From Lentimicrobiaceae bacterium (GTDB lineage: Bacteria > Bacteroidota > Bacteroidia > Bacteroidales > F082): a stretch of 64,000 bases of DNA. The stretch lies in the NCBI GenBank assembly GCA_015061365.1, contig SUWS01000006.1, forward strand, positions 34,306-98,305, given 5' to 3'. The notes beneath the pieces were generated by a model, which ran no database searches, was not told where the DNA came from, and saw only the letters and a program-made list of their open reading frames with translations. A program made the translations under genes and the position numbers. Below are positions 31,101 through 40,900 of the stretch, in pieces; position 1 is the first letter of the stretch, and each line of letters starts with the position of its first letter.

Positions 31101-34100
31101 AGTGGTATTGAATCAAATTCAGCCAAATCACTACCATCAATATTAATATTTGATAAAAATTCACATAGTAACGATACAACCTCATCATTCTCATTAGTAA
31201 ATATAATATTACTATTACTAATCATAAAATCTGAGTCATCTTCATCAATAAGAATTTCATCTATAAATACTGATATGTCTGACGGAAGTTCTACATTAGA
31301 TGATATTATGCCTAAATGAGAATATAATTCATCAAATAACATCTCGTCATATGTATCTATATTCTGAATATCTAAAATAATATTACTAAGTTCAACATCA
31401 TCCTCAACATCTTCTCGGCCCTGCAAAATTATCTCATTAGCTTTTGAGGAATCTCCAAGATTATTATGGTTTATTTCAAAATCAACAGAACAATTAACAG
31501 GATAAAATCCATTTGATGATGAACCCATATCAAGTTCTGCATACCACAATCCTTTCTGTTCATTATATGTAGCTGTACAAGGAACAATATTTCCATCGGC
31601 TGTGTGAACATACAGAATCACATTAAAGATACGTTCAGGATTATTATCAGTAAATTCAATTGTGTATGTAAACTTTTTATCGGGATAATATACAGTCCAT
31701 GTGTTAGATTGTGACGACGGGTTTATGAAATCAAATACCGATTTGTATGTGCGATGCATTTCCGGATTCCAATGATACATCGTCACCTTCGAAACCTGAA
31801 TCGCATTCATATCATAGACAACTTCCTTTGTTTCTGACTGCAATATCATTTCTCCAAGAACGACTTTAGCATAGATGTTATGTGTAGACAAATTATAAGC
31901 GTTATTCAATTCACATTTCGTTGACCACGCCCCATGTGCCAATGAGTTTACTGTTGCAATCAAGACATCATTGTCGTAGATCTCAACTAAAGAGTTTCCT
32001 TTACAAACACCGCTTACCGCTATCTCTTTACTTGCAGTGACACTCGGGACATTTATCTCCAAACTCTTGGCTTCAAACCCCGCATTTCCAATTGGCTGAC
32101 GTATTTCTTCACCGTTAAGTTTAAACTGCACAAAAGCACTCGGATTACAGCTACCTCCTTCCATAGGAACTACACAGAAACGTACCAAGTCGTTTGTGTA
32201 TGCCAATTCTACCTCGACATGATTTTCTCCAAGTGTATAACTCGAAATCGTATTTCCAGCCATTACCGAGTTGTCGACAAAATCGCATGATGATGGCAAA
32301 TCGAAAATCAATTTCACATCAGAAATATTGTTTGCAAATTCTGGTTTGAAATCAACCTTAGCTCTCAATGTAACATAGTTGCCAACTGTTACAGATTGCT
32401 TGTTGACAGTAAACGATGTCTCGTCTCCTGTATAATAGAACTCGCTTTCATCGAAATCGTAGATCTCGTTTATAGAAACAAGGCTTATCTTTCCGCTCTC
32501 AACCGTAACATCATTCTTTATGAAATGTCTGCCTTCATACAATCCAGCCTCGCTCAATTCGCTAAGATTCAAAATGGAGTTAAAGAAGTTGGTGTTCTTC
32601 ATAGATACAAGCGAATAGTTTCCGTCAACGAGATTAGAGAACGTCAACGACTTGTTGCTATAGTTGGATTTGGTCAGGAATTGTCCGTTAGCGTCATATA
32701 AGATACCGATGACATTTGATGATTCGCTATAGTTATAATCCGATTGTATCTTTCCAAGTTCTACTATAGGGAAAGTCACAGTGGCGAGATTATCCTCGTC
32801 GACCACGCAATCAACTGTCACATCCATAAACATATTGTTTCTGCTTGATGCCGTAACGCTCACTTCATCCCCGGGCTTTATATTACCCATGAGAACTATA
32901 TACGGATATTGGACGTTAATATTCTCAACTTCGTGTTGTGTTGTCTTATGATAAACAGAATATGATATATTAGCGTAATCGCTGTAATAATTCTGTGTCT
33001 CCGCAGTTTCTCCATCAACGACGCTATTTGTATAAGTGAACAATGTGTTTATCTTGACACCGGTTAAAGATTTAAGTAAAATGTTGTTTAAAGCCTCAGT
33101 ATTCTCAATATCGTTAATCGTAATTGTATTCGAGAGATAATCATTAGCTACTGCCACGACTTTACAAGCGATCTTATATACTGTCGCACTGAATTCTCCG
33201 TTGTTGTTTGTATTTGCGACAATCGATTTGGAATACTTCCCGTTAAGTGTCTGTGATATTGTCACTGTTGCATTGTTTATTGGTGTGTTATAAGAATTAT
33301 CTCTCACGACTCCTGACAATGTAATTTCTTCAAAAGGACTGAGACCTACGTAAATGGTATTGTCTGACGGTTTAACGATGTATTCAAGTTCTGTCGGCAA
33401 CACATATTGCATAGCGAGATCCTGAGACAAATCTATGCGGCATTTCAGTTTAGTGTTTTCAATGATGCCTTTTATCACGGAACCTTGTGTGAGGTACTTA
33501 CCATTGTTATCATACCAAGTTACCGTCGATTTTGAAGTCACATCCTCGCCATCAGGTGTAGTAACGACTACCGTCACATTCTGTGGTTGAAGCAGCGATT
33601 CGAATGTCACGCTTTGTTCCTCTTCCTCTGTTATCATCACATCATAAATACAGCCCAATACAGCACCGTTAGTATTCTTGACGATGACGTTATAGATTGA
33701 ATTGCTTATGAGGTTGTTGAATGTGTATGATGTCTTGTCGGTGATAATATATCTGTAAGCATGTCCGTTGGTTATGTTTTTCAACTCGATAATCATATTC
33801 TTGTAACGTCCGTCGGCTGCATCTTCCGGAAGATTCACGGTAAGACTGCCGGTCTCTTCATCGAGAGGAAGAATGGTGAAGTTCTCCCAGATAGCAGCCT
33901 GTTCATAATAAGCGACCGCTGTAGATGGGACACGTACCACTAATCCTTCAATAGATGAATCAAAGACATAATTGCCTAATACCGGAGGTTCTGTTGCATA
34001 ACATACTAATTCCGATAAGAAGTCGCATCCGTAAAAAGCGTAGTTGTTGATTTTCGTAACACTTGCAGGAAGAATGACTTTTGTGAGAGCGAGCATATCT

Positions 34101-34966
34101 TCGAATGCGTAACTCGGGATCTGGTTATATCCTGCGGTGCGGGCAAGGTCTATCATGGAACAGTTTGTCATTCGGTAATAGAATCCGTAGTCATTGCTGT
34201 TCAAACTACCTTCAACGATTATTGATTGCACTTCCGAATAGCTGTAATTTTTCAATACCTGTTGTATTGCCGAGTTAAGGGAGCCAGGATTAAAGTCATC
34301 CATTATCAGTTCACCTGTTGCGGGATTGAAATTGTTAGCCATCGGATTGCCTGGGTTAGCTGGGTCATATACGAATGTCGCTGTATAGGCAAGGTCGGTA
34401 TCTCCCATTGTAATGCTAAGAGGGTTTGAAGTGGAGATTATCTCGCCGTTATATTTCCAAGCCGAGAATCTGAAGTTATTATTCGGATATGCATAAATCT
34501 GCGTCGTTGTTCCTTCAATCATCCTGAAATAGTTCTTGTTGAAATATCCTCCTGATGACGGAGAAGCATAGACATTGACATCATGGGCGTAACCGTCTAT
34601 TGAAGGATCGCCGGGATTACTTGGATTGTAATCATCGTTCCATTCGAAATAAGCTATCAAGGTGACGTTTTCGGCAGGCATGACGAAATAGAAATTTCTT
34701 TTCGTCGAGACAACCGAGTCGCCCATCATCCAATGTTTGAAATCGTAGCCGAAGTTTGGTGAGGCTGAACAATAATGGGTCTGTCCTGCCAGCAACTGTG
34801 TGCTGCCATTGTTGACGCTGCCGCCTGTTGCAGGCGAAGCCTCCAAATATAATCTGTAGCATGGGTTTGGATCTCCCGGATTTGACGGGTCATAGCCTTC
34901 GCCACTCTGCGCGAGCAGAGTGGTGAACGCCATGCTGAAGGCTATGAGAAAAAATATCTTTTTCAT
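28142..34966 (-). CDS. Giant multidomain surface protein, T9SS type A tail
   Basis: 2274 residues. Signal peptide (1-19). Two InlB_B-like repeats (about 30-205) with GG-x-x-N and FKHWMMG/FSAWKYNG motifs are followed by a short BspA-like leucine-rich part (about 265-350, SYAFEDMLALTKVILPASV), then carboxypeptidase-regulatory/Ig-like beta domains (about 390-1060). A helical, AT-rich block fills about 1070-1560. Next are a linker with GGHHKPNQPDDE, a module ending WLPVPPPQLEVNIPIVQ, Ig-like domains, two GWNWVS-type repeats (about 1900-2075), the module shared with the 621-residue protein (2086-2195), and a C-terminal sorting tail (SFEVYPNPVD to KYCRLIVK). Probably surface-attached, perhaps an adhesin or binding protein. 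The gene starts 21 bases after the subtilase stop. Confidence 0.8.
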   Translation of the reverse strand: MKKIFFLIAFSMAFTTLLAQSGEGYDPSNPGDPNPCYRLYLEASPATGGSVNNGSTQLLAGQTHYCSASPNFGYDFKHWMMGDSVVSTKRNFYFVMPAENVTLIAYFEWNDDYNPSNPGDPSIDGYAHDVNVYASPSSGGYFNKNYFRMIEGTTTQIYAYPNNNFRFSAWKYNGEIISTSNPLSITMGDTDLAYTATFVYDPANPGNPMANNFNPATGELIMDDFNPGSLNSAIQQVLKNYSYSEVQSIIVEGSLNSNDYGFYYRMTNCSMIDLARTAGYNQIPSYAFEDMLALTKVILPASVTKINNYAFYGCDFLSELVCYATEPPVLGNYVFDSSIEGLVVRVPSTAVAYYEQAAIWENFTILPLDEETGSLTVNLPEDAADGRYKNMIIELKNITNGHAYRYIITDKTSYTFNNLISNSIYNVIVKNTNGAVLGCIYDVMITEEEEQSVTFESLLQPQNVTVVVTTPDGEDVTSKSTVTWYDNNGKYLTQGSVIKGIIENTKLKCRIDLSQDLAMQYVLPTELEYIVKPSDNTIYVGLSPFEEITLSGVVRDNSYNTPINNATVTISQTLNGKYSKSIVANTNNNGEFSATVYKIACKVVAVANDYLSNTITINDIENTEALNNILLKSLTGVKINTLFTYTNSVVDGETAETQNYYSDYANISYSVYHKTTQHEVENINVQYPYIVLMGNIKPGDEVSVTASSRNNMFMDVTVDCVVDEDNLATVTFPIVELGKIQSDYNYSESSNVIGILYDANGQFLTKSNYSNKSLTFSNLVDGNYSLVSMKNTNFFNSILNLSELSEAGLYEGRHFIKNDVTVESGKISLVSINEIYDFDESEFYYTGDETSFTVNKQSVTVGNYVTLRAKVDFKPEFANNISDVKLIFDLPSSCDFVDNSVMAGNTISSYTLGENHVEVELAYTNDLVRFCVVPMEGGSCNPSAFVQFKLNGEEIRQPIGNAGFEAKSLEINVPSVTASKEIAVSGVCKGNSLVEIYDNDVLIATVNSLAHGAWSTKCELNNAYNLSTHNIYAKVVLGEMILQSETKEVVYDMNAIQVSKVTMYHWNPEMHRTYKSVFDFINPSSQSNTWTVYYPDKKFTYTIEFTDNNPERIFNVILYVHTADGNIVPCTATYNEQKGLWYAELDMGSSSNGFYPVNCSVDFEINHNNLGDSSKANEIILQGREDVEDDVELSNIILDIQNIDTYDEMLFDELYSHLGIISSNVELPSDISVFIDEILIDEDDSDFMISNSNIIFTNENDEVVSLLCEFLSNINIDGSDLAEFDSIPLTDGSILFINSIDNMTNVYYGTSKLSFGEVDIMDDLRTSYSSDEFFEKWNQALSILNSLKYLPYANQTINQVCETLMSPLNNRINKLDICRRIHWAWAYDELTQEQLEQLDMNKLEECIVKLPNEIRQIKIILSRLKSLIKFIEIASIINDVNEAIESRHDWNDIIASINSSDCPNMDALASKAITYRDRVGRGYTTNISTNVACCVGLDKLLGSMVAAAAGLKAGSLAAMQMIGIVVTIISDFQLIQGEVNKMNDIRWKGEIRNAIPNIKCNDDCGMPGMPPCNPNPNGGHHKPNQPDDEVTIDPSGFVYEGVSSNRVEGVMASCYYKEFVEDMYGDIIENVVLWDAEAYAQENPLFTDENGMYRWDVPQGLWQVKFEKEGYETTYSDWLPVPPPQLEVNIPIVQYSQPNVIFARAYQNAIEVHFDKYMIPSFLTTDNITVTVDGENVTGSIEFLDEEACYEGMNERYVSKVRFNADEPFQAEEVTLTVESSVRSYANIRMQDDFTQTFTVEVEIQKIVCPPSLQLTYNEEATIEVSVIPAVASKGKTLNIVSQTPLILSVNISSVVINEEGKAQITLKGELPGSASLSFNVEGYDINAQISVKVEQKKIYDSNQTMTLNEGWNWVSTYLDIDGNDGLNRIQKALGGNAQQIKSQLSFSSYNDGNWYGLMESASTEEMYMIMMLEEAQMSLNGNLVDPAEHPITLQNNWTWFGYILNEDMSLEDGLANFTPNSGDYVKSQLGFNTYYNGSWYGETELSFEVGKGYMYRNTSGAAKTLVYPSNNSKGRYVGSTSVEKHWNVDVNKYPTNMSIIAVVNVDDEEMTDYEIGAFSDGECRGSARPVYVDDLNRYLLFLTVHGEGNDEITFRYYDVVADEEYDYVANEMIYYSADATLGTMPEPYTINFGTTNVNDHTYCSFEVYPNPVDKNNEIHLGTICEKVEVYNSIGVKVAEYSDVNTIDGIEVPGVYIINAIGNNSVKYCRLIVK

Positions 34967-34987
34967 CTTGAATAGTCTTTAGGGTTG

Positions 34988-37900
34988 TTATTCGCTAATG
35001 AAATATCTTTGTACCTTGTCGCCTTTTCTGAGGATATATAATCCGTTCTTGACGTCAGATACTCTTACTCTACGACCGTAAATATCATAAACTTCAACAT
35101 CAGGATCGTTTATGTCAAGTACGTAATTCTCATCGACACCTATAGTATTCTCGGTGATTGTGAGAACAAAACGATTGTTGTCATATCCTTCTTCTGCGAA
35201 GAATGTGTATGAGCCGTTCAAGATGTCGATTTCTTCTCTCGTCTCATTATCATACAAAACGACTTTCAGTCCGTATTCTTCCTTAGGATCCAATGTCAAG
35301 GTATATTCACCAGCCTGACCGATTCTGATACCTAACGACATCACACCTAATCCTAAAGGACGTTCGTTGATAGCGTATATGACTTCGTTGTCGTAGACAT
35401 AAATCTGAGGAACGGTTTCGTCTTCATTCATGAACTTACTTGCGTCGCATGATAGTTCATAATCTACAGAAGCAGCTTCGTTAAGGACAAGTCTTGTTCT
35501 GTCGGAATATTCCTCATTATTCAAGGTGAAGTTATAGATCTTACGATCTCCAGAGTTTCTTTGTCTGAACGCTTCGTCACGTTTTGAATAATCGTCATAA
35601 TCGTTGGTATGTGAACGACCTTCTGTCTTGAACAGCATTGATGTTGCATCGTCAGGACATTGTACGAAGAATGATTCGTATGGTTTCAATGTGAAATAGT
35701 CGTCTAATAATGAGTAAGCGACGTATGCGTTGTCCCAAACCGTAATGATACCGTTGTGTTCAATATTACCGTTAGTGTTGAAATATGAAGGATAAGGATT
35801 ACCTACAAGATTCCATGAACGGTTGTGAGCGAACTCTGATGGATAGATCTCGAGATGTTGCTCAAAGTCCTGATAAGCGAACATATTGTTCATGCTTTCA
35901 TTATTGACAGCAGGGAATGTGAATGTCACATAGCTGTTATTTGCATGGTCGCAATGTAAGATATAACCCTCACCTGCATTGAGTGTCATGCCGTCAGTCA
36001 TGTTATGCCATGTGTTGCCAGTCATGTTGGCGCGGTCTTCACCTGAATATTTACGTACCACCCAAAGTGTTCCTTCAGGATAAGTAATGTCTGAAACATT
36101 GACATCGAAAGGTAATGAGATGAAGTTCCATCTGTCGGTGCGTAATACTAAACTTACTTCAACATTATCAGCGTTCATTTCATTGTATGTAATCAATGTT
36201 GATGGATAATAATATGTGTAGTTCCAATTATTATCATATTCGTAATATTCGGTGTTAGATGTTATTTGTTTATAATTGTTAAGATTAAATTCAGAACCAG
36301 CCGTTACGGTAAGATGAGCGTTCAGATCTAATGTGAGGTTGACTTCGTCTGCCAAGCCATTATAATCCACGATTGTGTAGTCTGAATTGATGTAGACATC
36401 TGACAATAATTCATCTAAAGCGACTATATTGAATTTATACCAACTGTCATGTACTTTATAAGCTACAACACTAAATTCAGGTACATGCAATGTTGCGTAT
36501 GAGAGGCCACCGTTGAAAGTGCTTGTAGTAACAGGTGTCGCAGCATAGCAATAAACATCTGTTATGTTACCGTTTGAGAATACATTACTACCTATAGATG
36601 TAATGCTTGACGGAATGCTTATCGTTGTTGCAGGACATCCGTTGAATGCATAGTTGGCAATCGAAGTCACTCCTTCCGGAATGTTTATGTCTGTCAATGC
36701 ACAACCATAAAAAGCGTATCCATCTATTGTCTTCAAAGATGCTGGAAGATTTATCTCTTGCAAACTTGTACAATAATAGAAACATTCGTAAGGAATATAT
36801 GTAAGTTCGTCAGACAAAATAACTTCCGTCAAGTTTGTACAATAATAGAAGATACCATAGTTGTTATTGTTACTAAGATTTGTAGCGTTTGAAATGTCTA
36901 TTGATGTAAGTGATTGACAATAGGCAAATGCGTCATAATCAATTGAGGTGACATTAGGAATGTTGATTGAAGTGAGTGAGTAGCAGTTATAGAACGCTCT
37001 ATATCCTATTGTTGTCGCATTTGGAAGATCCATTGAATAGAGCGACTTACAATTATAAAAAGCCTGATTGTTGACACTTGTCACTGTAGTTGGAAGATAA
37101 ACGTTTCTAAGTCTGCTTAGTTCCATGCAGCCTCCAATAGATGTAATGTTGGTTTGTGTCAAGTCCAATGTCATAAGGTGAGTACATTTTGAGAATACGT
37201 CGAAGTCTGAAGTATTGAGTTCGCCATTCACTTTCAGGACATATGCATCTGACCAATGTTCTATCATCGCAGCCAATTTATATGATAATGTACCTGGTAC
37301 ATCAACATTAACGTTGAATGTGTTTTCGGCGTAAGAATCGTCCATATTATCATCGGAGATTACTGAGAGCAGATATGACTGCTCATATCCGAAGTTGCCT
37401 TCATTATAAACTACTACATTACCTTTACCGTCGAATATTCTGTAATATCCGTTATTGAAATTATTATTAGAATTTCTGATGATGAATCTGACGCATTCAC
37501 CTGCTGGAATTGTCACTGTTTCAGTGTTAAGATATGTTCCATTATTTGAGAACTCACCTGAAGACAAAACAGAATTGTCTGAAGTTACAATTTCCCATGA
37601 AATCGTGCCGCCATATCCATTAGTCATAACGTCGATAGTATATTCACCTGAGTTGCCGTTTACGTAAGTATCTATACCTTCTTCAACATTTACATCTATC
37701 GACTTTGATGTTTGGAAAGGAACGCCGTTTATTTCAACGATTCTGAAATCAACTTTATGATGACCCACAGGCAAATCCAATGTGGTTTCAATGTTGGCTG
37801 ACTGGTATGATGGAATGCTACCCTGCCATGTGAACTCTATTGTTTCACCAGATTTTTCTGTGCTGTTTGTATTGATAGCTATACATCCTTGTGCTTTTAA

Positions 37901-40900
37901 TATACCATCACTTACGTTATAATTATAATTTGTTATAGGCATAAGTTCTGATACTGATGTTCTGGTTTCATCTGTAACGAAAGCACGGATCATCCACGTA
38001 TTATCTAAACTGTAATCCATTAAATCCTCCCATGTCGAACCATCTAATGAAATCCAACGTCCATTTGAATCACCTGTATTAGCACAACATGACGCAGGAT
38101 GGTTTGCGCCTTGCGAAGTACTGAATATCACCCATACATTTGTTTCTGGATTGATTGGCAATGCAGATGTCAGATCAAATTCAACGAATTCATTTGTACC
38201 ACTTAATGAATAAGGTTGAGTATGTATTAAATATTGTGGAGATGATGAGCCTCCGTAATATATCATAATATCTCCTGAAGAAGTAGCGTAGTCAAAGATA
38301 GATACCTTAGTCATAAATGAACCTGCGTATGATTCTAATGTTGATGCCGGGAACATTATACCCCAGTAGAATGCTTCTGGACCACCGATACCATTATTCA
38401 ATACACCATCGTCATAATACAACCAATTAGCATCTCCATTATTAGTTCCGTCAACAATCACTTCCATTTTAAGGCTTGTGATTTCTTGCAGACCTTCATT
38501 GACGACATTGATATTGAAGTTGGTTTCTGTCGAGCAAAATGCTGAAGTATAGGTAACATCTGATATTGAAGCGAAAATATCTTCAAAGCGTAACACGAAG
38601 AACGGATTGCTGAAAGAATCGTCGATTGTACCTTCAGCAACGCTATATACTTCATTTTCTTCGACAAAGATTTCAAACCCCACTTCACCGTCATAAACTC
38701 CGTTATTCCAGTTGAAATAATATACGTCAGGACACAAAGATAATGTTATCGTATCGTTGCTTCCGTCGTTGAGTGTAACGGTATATGTCGAACCGTTTGT
38801 CTCTCCAACAATCTCGATATTGCCGCCGTTCCATCCGTCACCATAGCTGTCACTCATCATTATTGTCAATTCTATCATATCGTCAGGGGCGCAGTCTGCT
38901 ATAGTAAACTCAACCATATTTGAAGGAGCTGACAAGCATTCGTCATTCCAGTTGGCTCTGACAACATATCTATAATTTCCTGCTGTAAGGTCTTCTATTG
39001 TATATGATGTTTCACTGATTCCATGATATAAAGGAGTCATTGATGTTGAAGTTGAATAGATCCCGTATGTGACGTTTGCGCTATCAGCACCTGCTGGAGC
39101 TGTCCAAGAAAGAGTAACATTATTATAATCAAATTCGTCGATATAATATGTAAGGTCAGTTGGAGCGTCACATTCAGGATTTTCATTATCGTTTACTAAT
39201 TCTAATTTATCAACGTTAAGAACCGGACGTGTTGGTGTATCTTGATAAGTTTCTGTGACAAATGCCAAGAAATAGATATTGTTCAGATCGACATCAACGC
39301 CATTAGGAACTCCTATTATCTCCGGTATCTCATAAATATATGTTTTTGTAATGTGTGTTCCAGCTGTTGTCGGACTTACTGCATCTCCCCATGTAGGAGT
39401 GATAATGTCGCGTAAAACGTGCATGTGGCAATACTGTCCGTTCACATATTGTTCCGGATTAGAGGACCCGCCCGACTGTGAACCCCAGATACTGTCTTGC
39501 AACATCATAACGGTAAGATAATTTGTATTATAGTTGCTGTTTGAAATATAATCCAAATCGACAGTTATTTCCGCAACACGGTTGAGAGGATTTATCACAA
39601 CCCCTCCTGAAACATTAACTTCAGCTATTTGCGACAATTGATTATATGTTTCTGAATTCCATTGATTTCTACCAATTGCAGATGCTGAATTTCTGTTAAT
39701 ATTTCCGGATGGAAAGCCTGAAACATTAAAAGCATTCATCATTTCCGTTCCGTCAGTGGTGTTCATATTAGGATATAAAGTTGGAGAGTAAATACCACAA
39801 TGAATATTAATTGGAAATACTCTTCCTGGATTTGCAGCAGCTAATTCGTTAGCTATTTTATGAGCATCTGGATCATATACACAATTTCTTCCAGTAAATG
39901 TTTCTATGAGAACTTTGCGGTAAGCCTGAGTGATTTCATCATTGTTGTCGTCATCCCCATACTCACCAGGAACAAATTTAGACACGTAGACATAATTGTC
40001 TGTAGCATGCGATTGTGAAGCGCCATTACCCCAATAAAAACCAGGAGTGTCATCTCCTAAGAATGAGAACCAGAACTCGTTTTCTTTCGCTGAGACACTT
40101 GCGGCAGATACCGATATGGCTTCAGTAAGTGTAAACATAAAGTCTTCCGTCAAATCTTCTACAGCCACATTCCAACTTTCATCTCCTGCCGCCTTATAAC
40201 TTACAAAGACAGATCTATAGTAATGGGAACCATTATTGCGTCTCGAGTCAATTGTTGAATAAGCCAGTGCCAAATTACCTTCCGTATCAACGGAGAGAGC
40301 TGGATAACCCGAACAAGCACCATAGAATGTATATATATAATCATTTTCTCTATAAATCATATTGTTATCAAATTCTGCAATATTATCATAAAATGGCATC
40401 CATCCGCAGAAATTGATGCTGTCGTATGAATGATGCATATAACCATCTTCACCCTCATTCCATAGTTTTATATTTGATATAGGTTCTCTCCTGTCGTTCC
40501 AATAAGCTATACCATCAACTGTTCTACCATGGTAATATGAGAATGTTGTTCCGAGTTCACGGTGAGCGTAGTTAGCTACAGAGAATGCTACGTGGACAAC
40601 ACCGTCAGGACCAACGGCTACCGTACTCATCGTCGGGGTTTGTGCGGCAGGATCATTTACTCCTCCTGTAATGGTTTCTTCATCTGTTTCCCAGTCACCT
40701 TTATATGGATTTTCCCACACTACGTATTTTGTCCATGTCAATCCGTTATCCGTTGACTTATACATCAAAACATCACCATAGAATGGTGTAGCATATACAA
40801 CAGCCACAACACTTCCATTAGCAGAAATGCAATAATCGTCTGCGTTATATATCCCAATATGTTCATTAGTATTATAAAGAGGCGACCATTGTGTTGTCCA

